64,000 nt of DNA from Apostichopus japonicus (Eukaryota > Echinodermata > Holothuroidea > Aspidochirotida > Stichopodidae), in the NCBI RefSeq assembly GCF_037975245.1, contig NC_092582.1, positions 7,853,001-7,917,000 on the forward strand, given 5' to 3'. Under the pieces are notes generated by a model. That model worked only from the letters and a program-made list of their open reading frames with translations, was not told the DNA's origin and did not search any database. Each line of letters begins with the position of its first letter. Positions within the stretch are counted from its first letter, which is position 1. Position numbers and translations under genes: made by a program. This document shows positions 12,042-25,255 of the stretch, in pieces.

Positions 12042-15000
12042 TGGTATATCCTAACTCACGCAGAGATTTCTATGGGGACATTGACGGGTTGCCATGGCTA
12101 CAGTAGCAACATTCTACTCAGCTTTGCTTGGTAATCAATATAATTGGTCAAAGCAGTGTTATGATCATAGCTAAATTGCAGATAATTTTATCACAGGAGA
12201 AAAATGTTTAAAGAGGTTGAGAATTTATAAAGGAAACGGCCAAACTCAAATGTCACGTGCACTATGTGAACTGCTCATGAATACGTCGGTACGCAGTGTA
12301 GTGCCATCAAGGATGAGAAACGACTGTCAAACGAGTGTTCGTCTCAGCCGAGATTAATGGAGATCTATCTCTGATTGCCGGAGGAATGCTGCGGTCTTTG
12401 CTGGATGCATGTCTGGTCGTACACGCTGGAAGGATCTATACTGTTGACATATTGTGTTGAATTATAGCAGGATCGCTGCTGTCGCGTTTTTGTAGTTCAG
12501 ATATACGGCAACAATGGAAAAGAGGGATTTCTGGAGATGATGTAGAATTAAGTACTTAAAGACAAAGCCTGGAACATGGGTTTTATAGTCATTGTTTTGT
12601 AACCGTGTTCCATTTTGCATTGCTCTTAAAGATGTCAAAATTGAAGTTCAAATTATGAACAATGAGTACGAGTCAAAGATAAATTACTTTGCAATGTGCA
12701 TCATAAAACTAATTAAAACATTTACTTTCTTGGAATGCCGACATTGCTCGTTTTTTTTTCCAGTGAAATGAAGAATCACTTTCGAAACGAAAGAACCCTT
12801 AAATATTGATGTTTGCAGTAAATGTTCAGGATAATGATCAATTTAAAGAAAATATTACCTATAGCAAATTGTAAAAGCAAAAACTCAAAACAACAAGTTT
12901 TATGTACATGTCCCACTATTGAATACATCTTAGTCATGTATGTTGTTTTTATTCCATGTAAGCTTAGCTTGGGACGCCGCAGGTAATGGATTTCAAGATC
13001 GGGGCAACTGTGTTCATCTTTTATAAGTTGTACAAGCAAAAGATCAACCTAAAATGTGATATTGTCCAAAACAAAATGGAAAATTTAGGTTTAAACCATG
13101 CTCTATAGTGTCAAATGTAGGGTTATGTGCTATGTGTATGTTGTTATAATTGGCCTTATTATAGATATTATTTATCATACCAAAGAATCGTTCAACAGAA
13201 CCCTCTGCAGTTTTCATGGTGTGGCAAGTTTCAATCAATTTCAACTGCTTCTTGCATTGTGTAACAGTACACGGCGTATATGTCACAGACTATGTGTTTT
13301 ATATGGCTTCTGACTGCAGTAAATAATAACTGTACCGTAAATAATGACAAAGATTTCTTTCGCGTGTCTTAAATTTTCTCTATTTACACTCATTCTTGCG
13401 GTTATGCAAGCGAGTCAAAGGTGTACAGACTGCCATACAGAAATTCGTGCAGGTTTGAAAGCATAAGAGTATACTACAGCACAGGGTGAAGAGTCCCAGA
13501 TATGCATTTATGCGTGTGCTCTTGTTTATATAAGTCAGAACAGGTGCATATGAAATGAATATTCATATTATTACATTACAGTATCACCCAGTTGGGACAA
13601 AGTTTTCTATACTGTAGTGTCATGTCCTGCTTCAGAGCACTCGTATTGTCAGTACGAGCAGTATGAATATCATGTTTCTATCAGATCAAGGTTAGGAACT
13701 GTATAGTTCTGTCAATACAGTACCAGTGCTTTGATAGCATGATATTGGAGGACAGTTTAGAGAGGTATTAGCATTAGGAAATCGTCCCAACTGGCTGTAC
13801 AGTATAGGTGTCTAACATGCATGTATGCTTTATATGCAACTTGTTACTAAACATGGACTACAGGTGAATTAACAGACATATCAATAGGTTCCAGATTTTA
13901 TATTATCTTCTAATCTATTTTTTGAAGGCGTAACTGCAAGTTTTGTCGTCAGTTCAGGGTGACATCACCTAATCGCCGTAACTTCCCAATATGAATGTGT
14001 TGTCTGTCTTTCTCTGTTACATTTGGGTGTACATGTGTGTGTGTGTAAGTGTGTATGTTCCAGTACGTGTACATTCCTTTAAGAGCACAGTTTCGTTTCG
14101 ATGTCTGGCATATCAATTACAACCACGGTTGCCGCCACAAACGCTCTCAGGCGCATAGTAACACATGAGAAATGGTATTGTACGGCATGTGCGCTCCTCA
14201 GGGGAGGAATAAACTAAACCAATATAAAACCATATCTCCCTGAAGAAGAATTTGATGCAATCAAAACATTTCCAGAGGAGGGTTTTTTTTGGGGGTTGTA
14301 AACATTAGTAGTTGTGGTATTATGTGCTATTTGTCGTACTATAGCTGGAGGGAGCTTTGAGATATATATGAAGCCTCCTGAGAATTTAATAGTATTATAT
14401 ATACACCTACTGTTGTTCAAGTCATACACCAATATATTTTTATTCACACTGTTTGTCTTCTCCTATTTTTTTTTTCATTTTTTTTTTTTTTTTTCTGTTA
14501 GTAACCTTTGGAAGTGGGTATGACTTATGATAAACCTGACAACCAGTGTCAACCACAGAGATTGAAAGTCAATTAATTTTGGCTGATAGCTATAGTATAG
14601 CAAAGAATGGGGCAAAGAATGCTTATATAGTTGAGAATCCCTCGAATTGGGTACACTATAAATTGTTTAGCTTAAGGTATTACATGTACCCAATTAATAA
14701 GGTTGTCTCTAATTAATTCTTCCTTTCTTTCTCGCACTGTAATTTTTGAGAGTTTACAAATTAAATATTGAACATACGATTTGATATTTTCCTCATTCAT
14801 CTGGCTTATAAAATGGTTAGGATTAACTATTAACATTCTTCTACCTATTTTTGGAGCAGGGTGGGATTGAGTGATGGAACACACTTCATTATTATCATTC
14901 CCTGGATAGACAGACACATTATCATGGGGGATTTAAGGGGATTCATATCTGACACCTTTTCAGCCGTCATAATGTCACTTAAACCATTAGAGTGAGAGCA

Positions 15001-15191
15001 TTGGTTTTACACTCAAACCATTGGAGAGAGAGCATTGGGTTTACAATAATCACAGATAATCAGCCAGCTATAATTGACACAATACATGCTACTTGTTGTA
15101 TTAAACATTACATTAGAAATGTCAAAGAAATAACTCAACCCATGTTTTCATGTTTAGAACATTTTCATATCATTTATTTAGTAATATTATT

Positions 15192-15410
15192 TTAATAACA
15201 ATAGAAAAAAAATACACATATAATTGAGTAAAGTTAAATATATAGCATCGATACATTGTGCAAGGAAGTATTCTGAGATGCTTTGTGGCAATGACAAATA
15301 GAATACCGCCTGAATTCAAGAAAACGTTAATAACAATATAAAATATTTACACATATAATTGATAAAGTGAAATATATAGCAACTATACATTGTTGAAGGA
15401 AGTATTCAGT
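15192..15410. repeat. Two-copy diverged tandem repeat, about 135-bp period
   Basis: TAATAACAATA, then ACACATATAATTGA, AAATATATAGCA and GGAAGTATTC recur in the same order in both units. Confidence 0.75.
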
Positions 15411-15689
15411 TAGAATACTTCTACAACAAATCAAGAAGACAATTTAATAGCTAATAAATGCAATTTATATTTGAAACAATAAGACTATTCATCTAACATC
15501 TTTGCAGTAGATACCTTGATGAACTTCAGACCTATTCTTTCCCTTTTCTAAACAAATAAACTTGATAATAGACATAACAGTCTCTGAGTTATTTACATTG
15601 TATTAGGTGATGTCAAAATTAGATACACAAGAAGAAGAAGAATGTTTCCGAAACATTGCTAAATGAAATTTAAAATGACCTCCTCTCCC

Positions 15690-15812
15690 TGAATTCCCCT
15701 CCACTCTCCTCCCCTACTCTCCTCTCCTCTCATCTCCTACTCTCCTCCCCTACTCTCCTCTCCTACTCTCCTCTCATCTCCTACTCAACTCTCCCCTCCC
15801 CTCCCCTCCTCG
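15690..15812. repeat. Polypyrimidine (CTCCTACTC)n-like simple repeat
   Basis: Nearly pure C/T strand for about 120 bp with an irregular CTCCTCTCCTACT period. Confidence 0.85.
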
Positions 15813-16856
15813 TCGAGTCAATCATCATCCCATCTGTATAGCAGCTCAATGTAACAAACAAAAGTCAGCAAAATTAGTCTGATGAATTACAGAACATGGA
15901 CTGTGACTAAGCATACTTCTCTCTCTCTCTTTTCCTTAACATTGATTGAAAAGGAATTGGTATGATCCTGTTTCATATCAGATATTAATACAGATAGTTA
16001 ATGATATTTCCGTATACTACACGAAAAACACAGCCCTCGCTATGGAGGTGAGATATCAGCTCATAACATATATATTCTCAAATGCATGCTGTTTGTAAAG
16101 CTACTGCTACCTTCAGGAACTGTATAAAATATTTGATTTTGTCTTTGAAAGAGTGGCTGCCTAATAGATTGGAAACCTTTCAAGTGTATCAAGGGTAACA
16201 GTTTGAAGGATTGATATAATCAAGACAATTGTCCCTTGTCACGTAACATAAGGGAGTCTGGGATGGGTTTTCTCTTACTATTTTATTTTTCTTTCCTCCT
16301 TTCCTCAAGCGCTTCTGTTTTTCTTCTTACTGTTTTCTTTCCTTGTTTCCTTGCTTTCTCTCTGTTCCATTTCTAGTAAATTACTCTGTATCTCAAGGGT
16401 CTTTCTTATTAATAGCAAAGTACCGTTTGATATGTAATTTAAAATGATCTCTGCTTCTCCGCAAAATACATATTTTCTGGTGAAGGAGACGGCACTCGGT
16501 ATGTCTGTGTGTGATATGCCCATGGCTTTTAAACGTGATAACTCATGTATAATATGCAATCATTTCATGATTGTTATGTGGATTAAGTGAATACAAGAAC
16601 AGTGTTGATTTTCATACAGGTCAAAGTCTCCTCTGGTCACTAAAGAAAACAAAAACAAAAAAACTGATTAACAGATACAGTAATTATCTAAGTAATTGGA
16701 TTAATTTGTAGTGCATAAGGTTCACCTTGGTCAGTAGCAGTAATTCAAAGCTTCTTTTTGAAGATTATCAAAGTTGAAAGTCTGGAAACTATTGTTCAGA
16801 GAGTGTTTACAGATTCACCTTAAATGTGAGTACCAGAATGTGATTGTTATCTGTGG

Positions 16857-16869
16857 AGGTCAAAGGTCA
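16857..16869. promoter_or_regulatory. Perfect DR1 nuclear-receptor half-site pair
   Basis: AGGTCA-A-AGGTCA, the same 13-mer as at 2605, 62161 and 62438. Confidence 0.3.
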
Positions 16870-17497
16870 TTCGCCATCAAACTGTGAAATCTTGCTAGCT
16901 GAGTTACATTCAGTGTTCTCATATAAAGCATAGCAAGGAATCTAAGCTTGTTCATTTTTTCCATTTATTTATACATATCTTTTATATTTCGATTATCCAA
17001 TGCGGATAATTTATAATCAGATCATTTGAGTTTATATCGAAGCCCTCTTGGACAAATGTTATTGTTAAGACATACAGACAGTAGATCAATATCTTTCTTC
17101 AGCTAAGATGTACAGTAATACATACAAATAACTTGATCTGGACAGTTGCTATGGTTCTAGAGTAATGCCAAATATTTAAAACATAAGGATTGGAGACGAT
17201 GCCTATAATCTTTTGCATATACATTTGTAAGAGAACAATTTTCCCCCTAGCTTTCATTTATTAATTTATGTTGTTTTTAATAGGAAAGGCACTACATCTA
17301 AAATATTCAGATGGCAAAACCTAATTCTATGGAATTAAATGACAACCAGAGGCCATTCATTTTAAGAATCAATAGTTTCCTTTCCTTGTCCTTCTCAGAA
17401 AAAATCCTCTCTCAAGTGAAACATTACCGACAATTTTTGTTTGTTTGTTACACAATTGGATGGACGTGAATAATCAATACCGTGCATGTATATAGCT

Positions 17498-17681
17498 AAA
17501 ATCAAAATAAAATAAAACTGTTAGCAAACTGCTTATCCACTAGAGAGCCTGTGTAGGAGAATGTGTAAAAGTAAGTTGGCCTGACGTTTCGATCCTAGCA
17601 GGATCTTCTTCTGTTACTTGTCATTTAGCCTTTGAAGAAGATCCTGCTAGGATCGAAACATCAGGCCAACTTACTTTTACA
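17498..17681 (-). mobile_element. Hairpin SINE-like element with 13-bp TSD
   Basis: The element is flanked by CATGTATATAGCT (17485-17497) and CATGTATATATCT (17682-17694), a 13-bp duplication with one mismatch. The interior has an A-rich end (AATAAAATAAAACTGTTAGC), a unique segment (GAGAGCCTGTGTAGGAGAAT), then an inverted pair. The arms, about 17567-17610 and 17632-17678, read AAGTAAGTTGGCCTGACGTT and continue through GATCCTAGCAGGATCTTCTT. GTTTCGATCC in the stem loosely resembles a Pol III B-box. The same family occurs at 41443 and, truncated, at 1704. Confidence 0.75.
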
Positions 17682-17694
17682 CATGTATATATCT

Positions 17695-20660
17695 GTCATA
17701 AACTTATTCCTTGGATACAGAAGGGATCAAGTAAGAGGTCATGAGATGTCTTCACATTGTAAGATATAGTGGCAATTTAGGTTTGATTATTAACATATTT
17801 GCATACTTTTTGACCAATCAATGTGTCATATTCACATATACAGTAACTAACCTTAAACTACACGATTAACTGAGCTGTTAAAGCATAAATGTAGTAAATG
17901 GTTAACACCCAAATTTGGCTCATCTGAATTGGAGAGTTTGGGAACTGTTCATGCAATAAAGAAATTTTGTGTTGCACAAATTTCATGTGATATAGTCTTT
18001 GCCTAATTTCAGTTCTTTCTTGTTCCCTGCTTTGGTGGATTTGTAGTGATTAAACTGATTAAGCTTAGGCTATTATACCTTATCTCTCTGTGCTTGATCA
18101 TGGAGCGTAATAATTGAACGTTTACAGGTTTTTGTTTGTTTAGTTAATGGTTAATGGTTAATGATTTTGCTTCGCTTAATAATTCCTTTAAATTTCTAAA
18201 TATAACAATGACCGCTTCAGTAAATGAAGCTGACTTTGACTCGAGAATTATTTGACTAACACTTAATTCTTCAAACATCAATCACTTTGGTAACATTTTT
18301 TTTTTGATCAATTCAATGAATAGATCAAACACAAGTTGGTATGTAGTTATATACAGATCACCTCTTATCCTAAGTAGGATTATTTAAGCACGTAGGCCAA
18401 CGCAAACAATAGAACCACTGTTTATGCAACTCATGGGTTATGTAACAAGCCATTTAACAATTTGCTGTCACCAATAGAACCATTATAGGCCTACTCATAA
18501 ACATCTATACAGTGGCTGCACTGGCCAAGGCAATTGGGGGGAGGGGGGCAACTAGGGGGCAAGGCATATTTCTTTTGTGGGGGGGCTCAAAACATAACAC
18601 TGACATGGGGAGGGGAGGGGTACGAGGGGTACGAGTATATATAGGTTTCATTTGTTTAATGAACATGCTGATATGGGCGGTCGCAGTGACTTTACGGTAA
18701 ATCGTTTGCACCATAAGGGCAACAGAAATGAATTTCTTTCGAATGTAACAGCTTTTCTCAATTAAACCCACCTAGTCAGAGTGCATTTAGAATAAGAAAC
18801 ACCGAGTCTGAGTCTAAAGTTTGTTTTCCGAAATTCATCAGCAAACATGTATTGAGAATTTTAACAGTTGGGAAATTCTTTGAGTTTTTTTAACTCCAAA
18901 GTGACATAATTTAGCACCATTTTTGCATCCAAGCACACTACATTTTACCAAAATATCCCACAGAGGTGGGGTTACCTGCACCATTAGATCCCGTACACTG
19001 CCTGACATCACACATAACACCTTACTTCCCCTTCCCTCAGGCTCCCCCTCCCACTCCCCAACATAATGGGTGGTTGTGCCCCTGTCAAGGGGAAAATTGT
19101 TTGAACATTCACATGTTTTGGCTATTTGTAAAATAATTATAAGGAATACGGTTGCTATAATTGGAATGTTGTGATCCCACAGGGTTCTTGCAGCAAAAAG
19201 TGTTGTCTTTGATGGCTTTTGTTTGAGGCAAAACCAGTTCGCTCTTTGACTTGATTGTTTTATCCTCTACTTGAGTAGAGTTCAAAATGTATCTAACGAG
19301 GATGTGACACATGTTTCATAATATTTTAATCTCAGTATCAGAGTCCTTTCAATAGCTTCAGAGGGAGTGAGAATGGGAATCAGAAGTTGTTCCCTGGCAG
19401 ATTGCCAAGCAAACCAGTACAAAACTTGCCGCGGTATTTCGATCGATCAGTAAATAATAGACGGTTTTGTTGGCTTTCGGTCCTGCGATATTTTTATCGG
19501 TGACAGGTTTTTTCCCTCTGAGCGGAACTGATGGCCTGGAGTGCAGATGTGGAAGTACACACCCATTCAATGGTGTAGACAGATCTCACAGAGTGTGTAT
19601 CAACCAGAACAGAAACGTATCTTTTAATTTTAAAATAGGGTGGCTACTCTGTGAAAACTGCTTAGTTCTTCACTAGGACGTTTTTTTACTCAGATTCAGT
19701 CCTTACGTGTTACCCTCTCATGAAAACACTGGTGAATATAATCTGGTTTGCCCAAGTAAGTGTATCCCCATTAAGTAACAAAGAGACAAGGATGTGAAAC
19801 AGCCTAATTTCAATATCTTTCTTTCTTGAGGCAGCTAATTTATTTGTAGTCGTAAAGGCGCTGGTTAATTTTAAGTGTTCTTTGGAAAATGCCTTCTTAA
19901 TTACACAGTTGAGAGATAGGGAGCTGTCATCGTTGATATGAAAAGTTCCCATAAAACTGACTATGCCGGTGACGATGTGAACCACATATTTTTCTCATCT
20001 ACAGTCGTGTTCCATGAGCTGAAAATCTCGTTGAATATCTTATCCCGCTTGATATTCCAAGAAATCTTATAATGATCGATCACTTCTCTCTGTGGAAGCT
20101 ACAGTATAGCAATTAAATGTTATGCGCATGAAGTCTCATGATGCTAGAATTCTTATACCAAGCTATCTGCTCAAAGTATAATAATAAACTGTTCTTGTTC
20201 GACGGTTATCTGTTTATGAGTTCGTACGTCCAACAGCGTACGCAGTGTTGTCGTGATGGTGTGTTGTCATATATGCTAAGCTGAAGACTAAACGTTGTAT
20301 ACTGGCTGTTCTTGTGTGTATTATATTGCATCATAGGAAGACTTCTCATAATACAGTAGTAAGCTGCGGTATTTACCTGTTCATTATCTTCGCACTGAGC
20401 TGAGCAACATTTGGATTTTACTGAATTGGGATCCGTCGATAATTTTTACCTGAACATATTTGATACATTTTGATAATGGTATATTCCTTTTAACTGATTT
20501 TAAAATCATAGAACATTACAAAGCACATGAAATTGTCTGTCTGTGTAAAATTCTGAACTTGCGGATTTCCACATCGAGATTCACGGTAGCCTAACATTAC
20601 ATTAACAATAACAAACCTGTTAGTCTATGTTCTCATCACCAAACTTAATTGTAGACCTAC
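17695..20660. other. Non-coding stretch upstream of the possible distal stomatin promoter
   Basis: No gene recognised. It contains G-rich tracts at 18537-18625. A CAGTGGC-type end starts at 18510, resembling the left end of the hAT-like elements but without a matching right end. A C-rich tract lies at 19025-19060. Confidence 0.4.
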
Positions 20661-20664
20661 CTCG

Positions 20665-20672
20665 TATAAAAA
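20665..20672 (+). promoter_or_regulatory. TATA box, candidate distal stomatin promoter
   Basis: TATAAAAA lies 63 bp upstream of the ATG at 20728, which would place a start site near 20695 and give a short 5' UTR of about 30 nt. Position relative to a well-formed first exon is the only support. Confidence 0.35.
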
Positions 20673-20727
20673 TTTCTGTGCCTTAGTTTGATTATCATCT
20701 ATTACCAACGTTGCCTTTGGAAATATT

Positions 20728-20812
20728 ATGGCCGACAAACATAATGATGTGGAGACATGTGTGGAGATGGAGGCTTCCCATGAAACAAATCATGATGATG
20801 TTCCTGAATCAG
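20728..20812 (+). CDS. Candidate alternative first exon of stomatin
   Basis: The ATG opens 28 codons (MADKHNDVETCVEMEASH..., ending DDVPES) plus one base, then a donor (TCAG|GTAGGC). The exon ends in phase 1, exactly the phase required by stomatin exon 2 at 28201, and joining the two gives ...PES-DEESLG. The composition is acidic and polar, like the short cytosolic N-termini of stomatins and like the 27501 exon. A TATA box precedes it. Splicing to exon 2 would need a 7.4-kb intron that skips the 27501 exon. It could also belong to an unrelated transcript. Confidence 0.45.
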
Positions 20813-22789
20813 GTAGGCTACGTAACGTAAGGTCGGACAAACCTGCGTTTGAGCTATAGTCTAGGCTGGCTTAAGTTAGTACAAGGCCTAGCCTACAGTA
20901 CCTCGCAACAGATAACTATACTGTACACATCGACCGACTGAATAGCTCACCAGCTCAAACTCAAAGCAGTATTATGCTACTTACAGTACCGTATTGTGCT
21001 TTGATGACATTTTTGACAGAGCATTACTATTTTACTGACAAAACGTGCAGTTAAGCGTGGCCTTCCATCACCTTTTAAAGAGACATGTAACTTAGGGAGT
21101 TAGGCCTAAAGCCAAGTTAAAGTTGCTTGATTAGAAAGTAAAATGTGGCACTAGAATAGTGGTCGTGTAACTTAAATGTTAACATTAGATTTATGTACCA
21201 ATGGCGCAACAGTTTTCATGAACTGAAATTTGATAATGTGAAAGCAAGCAGTCAGTAACATGCAACCGAGCCAGAAAAGTGAACTGACATCTGATATTTT
21301 GAGGAGTAACTGAAGGGCTTTCCAACCTCAGTTTGTCAGTAGCTTAGCTCCCCTACAGTATGCAAAAACTTACCATGGCAACCATCCTATAAGAAGAAGT
21401 TTCTGTTGAATTCGCAATTCAACCTGACAACCTAAGCAACCTGTATACTACTCAAAATAAGCTGTGGAATAGTTTCTGAAGACAAAATGAGAGGATACTG
21501 TTCCTAAACAAAATTACTATTCCTAATGTTCATATCTGAATACTTTAGTTATTATGTACAAAATTTCTAGTTTACAGAGCAAGTTTTCCGCTGGAGAAGA
21601 GTTAAATTCGAATCAATAACTACATGGGGGCATAAATTTGGCTTTTTGCAGTAAAAAGATACCTTTTACCATATATACTACAGTTTTAGTTCCACTATAA
21701 GTTTCACAACTTTAAATCAGTCACAAAGACTACTGTCTGTGAAAACACATTTAGCCTCATAGGATTTATTGACTGCTAAAGTATTTTCCTTTTTCATTGT
21801 GCCACTGTAGACATGAATCTATTGTACTGCTCAGTGACATGGACCAGTAGTATTTAAAATGGTTTTGCAAGCAACCTTGGGATAGCAAAACATATATTTG
21901 CTATTCTACCGTACGTTGTAAAATATAAGCAATCAAATTGACAACTTATTCCATACTTCTTGAAATTATGGGGGAGAAAAGGGTCCTGTGGTTATTGAAC
22001 CTGTAGGTTTAATTGACCACAGGTAAATGAAAGACCTGTTCAGGTGTACAGTATATACAGTAAGAAAGCCAATAGCAAACTGCATATACCCTACAAAGGG
22101 AATCAGGATGGTTGAAGGCAAGTGCAGTCTGAACTTCAAAAGGTCATTCGAGAAGGCAAAAGCTGTTAATCACCGGGGTAACATCGAAGGTCTTTTCAAA
22201 AGGAATAATATTAAGCGATTTTCGGAGGGGGGCGAGGATGTGTCTGATGAGTGGATATAATAATAATTCTCAATCTCGCCAATTACCTTTATTTACCGTT
22301 GACTCTTCAAATGAATTTAATTTTAACCATTTTGATAACTGTAAACTACGATTTGTCGTGGTAGGCAGGATCAATTTTTAGAACTGTATACAGATGCTAG
22401 TTTTGAGTAGTTATGGGATGTTGTGCGTCACCATTTTACCCGGCTCCACTCATCTTAAGGTGCCGGTCCAGACAAAGCTTTCACATCACTGGTTCTTCAA
22501 CATTGTGCAAACATTTAACATGTCTTTTTAAACTCAATCTATTCCATTGTTACTGTATTATATCTGTTATATCTTGTTTGAAATGATATGCGCCCTGTTG
22601 CCCTCACCGCTGTACCAATGAAAATATGTGAATGTATATTTCTGGAATAATTTAAACCTCTTGTAGCTCCGTTTTTTTAGATCCACTTCCGTTTGCCTGC
22701 CAATCGTGTCGTCGTTTCGAAGACGCGATCCTTCTTACCCTTCAAAATATATATTCTCACAGTCTCACTTAGAAAATTAATTCTGCCAG
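20813..22789. other. Non-coding stretch (intron 1 if the distal promoter is used)
   Basis: AT-rich with no recognisable exon or repeat. The 77-codon ORF at 22027-22260 has no recognisable domain or splice context. Confidence 0.4.
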
Positions 22790-23200
22790 TGTCATGTTTT
22801 ACAGTTTTCTTCAGCATTTAATACTATCCAATCTCAACACTTTATTGAAAAGTTTTTATCATTGGATGTTCCCGTTGGCAACTGATCAACAGATTTTTAA
22901 TTTATTTAACTAATAGAACTCAGTTGTAAAAAATCAGTCTTGCCTTTTGCTCTGCTGCTATTTGTTCTAATATGGGAGCACCCCAAGGAACTGTTTTTGG
23001 CATCCTTTTTATTCACTTTGTAGTATATGTCTGCTTGTAGGGGTGTCCACATGTAAAATTGACACCGTCATGACGGGAGTGACCGGCCTCATTAATGGAG
23101 ATAATGATGATAGGGCATACTTTTATCAAGTGCAATCTCTTGTGGATTATTATGATTCAATTTTTTTTTTGTCATGCGAATAAGCAGAACATCAACACCT
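22790..23200 (+). pseudogene. Decayed LINE reverse transcriptase relic (CR1/L2-like)
   Basis: Translation with several stops and frame changes recovers FSSAFNTIQSQHFIEKFLSL (the motif A region of the RT palm, normally preceded by D). It then gives a disrupted QG-type motif B area (GSTPRN), a corrupted F/YADD region (CKIDTVMTGVTGLINGDND), and QVQSLVDYYDS, where intact elements read roughly VQxLVDWCxxN. The order matches the better-preserved element at 59504-61040. It is clearly dead. Confidence 0.6.
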
Positions 23201-23660
23201 TGCAACATTGAGTTTAATTGTGTGTATATGAGGTGGTGTTTGTTTGTCATAGCTGTGTGTTCCTCTTCTTTTCTTTTACTAAATTGATATAGATTTTATA
23301 TTTCTTTTTCATTGTATACTCTTTTCTTCTATTCTGCAATTTTATACTGTGCAAGTGTCCGATTTTCCTTTTTGGAGAAATAAGGTTATATTTACTTTAC
23401 AATTTCATTTTTCTGAAACTTTTTTTTTCTGAAAATTTATTACGATTCTTATTTCGATGGAGTTCCTTATCATTCCCGATCTATGTTATCTAATGTCCAT
23501 GAAGGATAGAATAAATCATCTCATTCCAAGATCTACTTAAGGATTGAAGTTGGGAAGGCTAGAAATCTCCATTGAAAGTACCGTTTGTACTGTCTTTGTT
23601 GAACCACACATTAGGAAAACTTACTACAGTACTGTAAGTCTTTACATTTTGTTTTGACAG

Positions 23661-24140
23661 GCCTATTTCACATTCCTGAACTCAATCTCAAATTAAAGAA
23701 CCTTGTTTGCACAGAATAGGTAGGAATTTTGTTATGTCATCTTGTGGACGCACATCTTCGATGTATAGGCCTTAGACACAACTAATCTTGTGATTTAACA
23801 GGCTTCAAATTCTGATTTTGAAGGCGAAGCCACAAAACTGAAGTTGAAGCGAGTTGAAGGGGTCGTGTTTTCCATCATCGTTTGGTAATGTGCAATATAC
23901 AGAAGTCCTACTTTTACTTGTAAATGAAATGCTTATTAGCATGTAGAACAAATAAGCAAAAGAGGATGGACAATATTTTTCCCACATTCCTGAACACAAT
24001 CTGAATAAAAGAAACTCGTTTGCACAGAATACTGTAGCCAGGAATTTGTTATGTCATCTTGTTGAAGCTCACCTTGGAGGTATACAGTAGGTGTATGGTA
24101 CTTAACCTTTAGATGCCATTAATCTTGTGATTTAACAAAT
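23661..24140. repeat. Diverged two-copy tandem duplication, about 316-bp period
   Basis: CACATTCCTGAAC(T/A)CAATCT, then GTTTGCACAGAATA, TTTGTTATGTCATCTTGT and TAATCTTGTGATTTAACA recur in the same order at 23670-23805 and 23983-24136. Confidence 0.8.
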
Positions 24141-24159
24141 GCAGGTGGAGATGTGGATT

Positions 24160-25232
24160 TTGTTACGTTGGAATGCGAGAGGTCTCGATAACTAATTTTT
24201 AACGAGACACAAGCCTGGGTTCGTTTCCGTAAGGAACACAGACAAATTGACGAGTCTAGAGATTTTAAATGAGAACGTAAACTATATTGAACAATGGATT
24301 TCGAACCAACAACAACAAGTGGTAATTACAAATATATAGAAAATTACAAACTTAACAAGATAGGATACACTTTAAAACACGCCGGTCTCTTCCAACGGCG
24401 ATATCCCTCAGCGGCCACGACCTCGATGACGACGATTCTCGGTCCGTTGTACCGCGAAATTCACTGGTCCTCGACGAAGTTTCTCGCGATCCCAGAAACA
24501 GCAGTCACCTTTCCGGCGATGCTCCAAAATAGAAGACGGACTTCCAGCCACAATAGAGTGAAGCAAAAGTCGAACTTCTCGCGGACTAAATATTACCAGA
24601 GTCAGTCCAAAATCAGCTTTATAGCCACCAACTCCTGGCGTAACGAACTTCCTCAACGGAAACAGAAATTCTTCACCTTCTCCGCAATAACGACTGAAAA
24701 CTGTAGTATCACAGTAAAGTCCTCTTCAAAATTCTGAATGGAAGTGTAGAATCAATCTTGGTATCGATATCTCAATCCTTCAGAAAATACTGGTAGTTGA
24801 GCACTGACGATATATAGTAGAATGATATAATATGTGTCGTCGCTTGTATTCGTACAGAAACTCTCCGATCTGGGCGGGCTTTTATACGATTCGCCATGTC
24901 AAGAATCATCTAGATCTTTCTCGGTACACCTGAGCCAGTTTCTCTATTCTTGGAAGTCCTTTGCATATCTCGCGTACGTTCCAGAGAATCCACGAAAATG
25001 TGTGCACATCGCAACGGGACTTCACGTAAACCGACGTTAACCCGAGACCAGCGCGTCATCATAAGGAATATACCAGAACAATCGTGTATTATAACATTCT
25101 GACACGGTAACCCGACCTAATTTCTCAAATACTGATTTATCACGTAGGCAATTTCAATTACTCTCCACATTATAACATTAGGTTTCTCACTAGCAGTGAC
25201 TAGCGTTAGGCTTCAATGGGCCCTCGTAACAA
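24160..25232. mobile_element. 1.07-kb insertion bounded by TTGTTACG/CGTAACAA, possible solo LTR
   Basis: The 8-bp inverted ends TTGTTACG (24160-24167) and CGTAACAA (25225-25232) include TG...CA, the form of LTR termini. Just outside lie perfect 18-bp direct repeats GCAGGTGGAGATGTGGAT at 24141-24158 and 25238-25255. Base composition changes at both borders. Inside is a TATA-like TTTTATAC near 24880 and overlapping ORFs on both strands (plus 24294-24737, minus 24408-24656) without recognisable domains. It may be a solo LTR of an unfamiliar family or a DNA transposon. The offset of the 18-bp repeats from the ends is unusual. Confidence 0.45.
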
Positions 25233-25255
25233 TATGTGCAGGTGGAGATGTGGAT

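Larger units (their letters stand above)
11551..17497. other. Non-coding stretch with minor repeats
   Basis: No gene recognised. Contents: (ATG)n at 12013-12041; a locally GC-richer patch at 12240-12500 with no extended ORF; T-runs at 14466-14494; a roughly 135-bp two-copy tandem repeat (15192-15275 and 15327-15410); a CT-rich tract at 15690-15810 built on CTCTCCTCTCCTACTC; and a perfect DR1 pair at 16857-16869. Confidence 0.45.

Noticed and set aside
11517-12106. ORFs of 145 and 127 codons
   Set aside because: They run through a G-run and an (ATG)n microsatellite, with no domain or splice-consistent structure.
15690-15812. CRISPR-like or regularly spaced array
   Set aside because: It is an irregular CT simple repeat without unique spacers, and the genome is eukaryotic.
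24294-24737. 147-codon plus-strand ORF and the overlapping minus-strand 82-codon ORF
   Set aside because: Both lie inside the TTGTTACG-bounded insertion, show no recognisable domain, and overlap each other.
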